This document shows positions 13,943 through 15,232 of a stretch of 15,232 bases of DNA, in pieces. This DNA is from AC-32 sp036265535. Its GTDB lineage: Bacteria; Actinomycetota; Thermoleophilia; Gaiellales; Gaiellaceae. The translations under genes and the position numbers were made by a program. Every line of letters begins with the position of its first letter. Within the stretch, counting starts at the first letter, position 1. The notes below the pieces were generated by a model. That model saw only the letters and a list, made by a program, of their open reading frames with translations, was not told the origin of the DNA and made no database searches. The stretch covers positions 1 through 15,232 of the forward strand of contig DATAOV010000059.1 in the NCBI GenBank assembly GCA_036265535.1, written 5' to 3'.

Positions 13943-15232
13943 ATGCTGCCGAAGCGGTTTCCCGACCGGGAGGAGATCTCTGTGGTCCGGGCCGAGGCCG
14001 AGAAGGCCGAGGCCGGGCAGACGCTAGAGGAGGAGCATCGCGTCGCGGGGCGCGTCATGGCCCGTCGCGCGATGGGCAAGCTCAGCTTCCTCGACCTCGT
14101 CGACCGCTCGGGGCGGATCCAGCTGATCGCCGAGCAGGAGCTCGACCTCGACCTCGGCGACGTGGTGGGCGCGACCGGCAAGCCCGGCCGCTCGAAGCGC
14201 GGCGAGCCGTCGCTGACGGTCTCCGAGCTCGTCTTGCTCGCCAAGATCCGCCGGCCGCTCCCGGATACCTTCCACGGCGTCACCGACGTCGAGACGCGCT
14301 ACCGGCAGCGCTACCTCGACCTGCTGATGAACGAGGAGACCCGCGCGGACTTTCAGTTGCGCACGCGCATGGTCACGGCGATCCGGCGCTACCTCGACGA
14401 GCGCGGATTCCTCGAGGTCGAGACCCCTGTGCTGCAGCCGCGTTACGGCGGTGCCTTCGCCGAGCCGTTCGTCACGCACTACAACGAGCTCGACGCCGAT
14501 TTCTACCTGCGCATCGCCGACGAGCTCTACCTGAAGCGCCTCATCGTCGGCGGGCTCGACCGCGTATACGAGCTGAGCAAGGACTTCCGCAACGAGGGCC
14601 TCTCCTACAAGCACGCGCCCGAGTTCACGATGCTCGAGTGGTACGAGGCCTACGCGGACTACACCGACACGATGGCGCGGATCGAAGAGCTCGTCGAGAC
14701 CGTCGCGCGCGAGGTGACGGGAGGGACGACGGCGACCTTCCGCGGCCACGAGGTCGACCTGAAGGCGCCGTGGCGGCGGCTGAAGCTCCTGGACTCGCTC
14801 GAGGAGCGCGGCCTCTGGACGCGAGACGCGGACGAGCTGCGGCGGTTGCTGGACGAGCGCGCCGTCGACACGAGCCATGACCGCAGCTGGGCCGAGCTCG
14901 TCGACCACGCGCTGAGTCACTTCGTCGAGCCGGAGCTGATCCAGCCGAAGATTCTCCACGACTACCCGGTCGAGCTCTCACCGTTCGCCCGTGCGACCGA
15001 CGACGACCCCTCGATCGTCGAGCGTTTCGAGTACTTCGTCGGCGGCATGGAACTCGGCAACGCGTTCACCGAACTGAACGACCCCGACGAACAGGCCGAA
15101 CGGTTCGCTCAACAGGCGGCCGAGGCGGGCGGTGTGCCCGGTGACCCGGACTACGTCGAGGCGCTCGCCTACGGGATGCCGCCGACCGGTGGGCTCGGGC
15201 TAGGGATCGACCGGCTGACGATGGTGCTGACC
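13943..15232 (+). CDS. lysS: Lysine--tRNA ligase, class II (3' end outside window)
   Basis: Charges tRNA-Lys with lysine. The frame is open from ATG 13943 to the last base (430 codons); an in-frame TAG at 13928 rules out a longer N-terminus. The N-terminal OB-fold (about 32-100, VAGRVMARRAMGKLSF) is followed by TDVETRYRQRYLDL (114-127), motif 1 (GFLEVETPVLQP, 155-166), motif 2 (FRNEG, 215-219, then HAPEFT) and motif 3 (GGLGLGIDRLTMVL, 416-429). Lysine-pocket residues equivalent to E. coli Glu278, Tyr280, Asn424 and Glu428 appear conserved (MLEWY; GNAFTELNDPDEQ), supporting a true LysRS. Compared with E. coli LysS as I recall it, the N-terminus is about 37 residues shorter and an OB-fold loop about 11 shorter. 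The conserved GGAxARPF reads GGAFAEPF (169-176). By comparison only the last ~15-20 residues are missing. Confidence 0.96.
   Translation, partial: MLPKRFPDREEISVVRAEAEKAEAGQTLEEEHRVAGRVMARRAMGKLSFLDLVDRSGRIQLIAEQELDLDLGDVVGATGKPGRSKRGEPSLTVSELVLLAKIRRPLPDTFHGVTDVETRYRQRYLDLLMNEETRADFQLRTRMVTAIRRYLDERGFLEVETPVLQPRYGGAFAEPFVTHYNELDADFYLRIADELYLKRLIVGGLDRVYELSKDFRNEGLSYKHAPEFTMLEWYEAYADYTDTMARIEELVETVAREVTGGTTATFRGHEVDLKAPWRRLKLLDSLEERGLWTRDADELRRLLDERAVDTSHDRSWAELVDHALSHFVEPELIQPKILHDYPVELSPFARATDDDPSIVERFEYFVGGMELGNAFTELNDPDEQAERFAQQAAEAGGVPGDPDYVEALAYGMPPTGGLGLGIDRLTMVLT

Noticed and set aside
14024..14959. 311-codon open frame on the minus strand opposite lysS
   Set aside because: Composition-driven shadow; lysS is unmistakable on the plus strand.
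13943..15232. lysS as an EpmA-like or inactive paralog
   Set aside because: It has an OB-fold anticodon-binding domain, motifs 1-3 and the lysine-pocket residues, unlike the short EpmA proteins.

Overview
The window is uniformly GC-rich (roughly 70% by eye), densely coded, and uses many GTG/TTG starts. Gene content and order suggest a high-GC actinobacterium. The main clue is a small DUF2469-like protein, a family I know from actinobacteria (Rv2901c type). The divergent sequences suggest a deep branch such as Thermoleophilia; that placement is inference, not proven by the window. No rRNA, tRNA, CRISPR array or insertion sequence is visible, and no stretch over 300 bases lacks a gene.

Layout, left to right. 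1-1635 (+): 3' part of ftsH, the membrane AAA+ protease. 1674-5176 (-): two translationally coupled half-size ABC exporters that look like a heterodimer with one degenerate and one consensus ATP site. 5175-6364 (+): folP and folB, overlapping by ATGA. 6339-9705 (-): two tandem paralogous exported subtilases, each with prodomain-like region, S8 catalytic domain and C-terminal PPC-like beta domain. 9759-12237 (+): folK, the DUF2469 gene, coaX (type III pantothenate kinase) and a coupled alpha/beta hydrolase. 12222-13283 (-): dusB-like tRNA-dihydrouridine synthase. 13395-13868 (+): greA. 13943 to the window end (+): lysS, lacking its 3' end.

The plus-strand backbone ftsH-folP-folB-folK-coaX-greA-lysS corresponds to the ftsH/fol/coaX/lysS block known from Bacillus and Mycobacterium. 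Here it is broken up by three minus-strand modules (ABC pair, subtilase pair, dusB). The folate genes encode consecutive or adjacent steps of dihydropteroate synthesis (FolB, FolK, FolP); coaX starts CoA synthesis; dusB, greA and lysS serve tRNA modification, transcription and tRNA charging.

Two regulatory patterns stand out. First, nearly every gene that begins a transcription unit has a TAnnnT -10-like hexamer 5-10 bases before its start codon and no good Shine-Dalgarno, while genes inside operons lack it; this suggests widespread leaderless transcription. Second, greA is the exception: it has a good -35/-10 promoter, a terminator-like hairpin plus T-tract in a very short leader, a possible 14-codon leader peptide whose stop overlaps the greA start, and a perfect AGGAGG. 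This attenuator-like arrangement is the most interesting candidate in the window.
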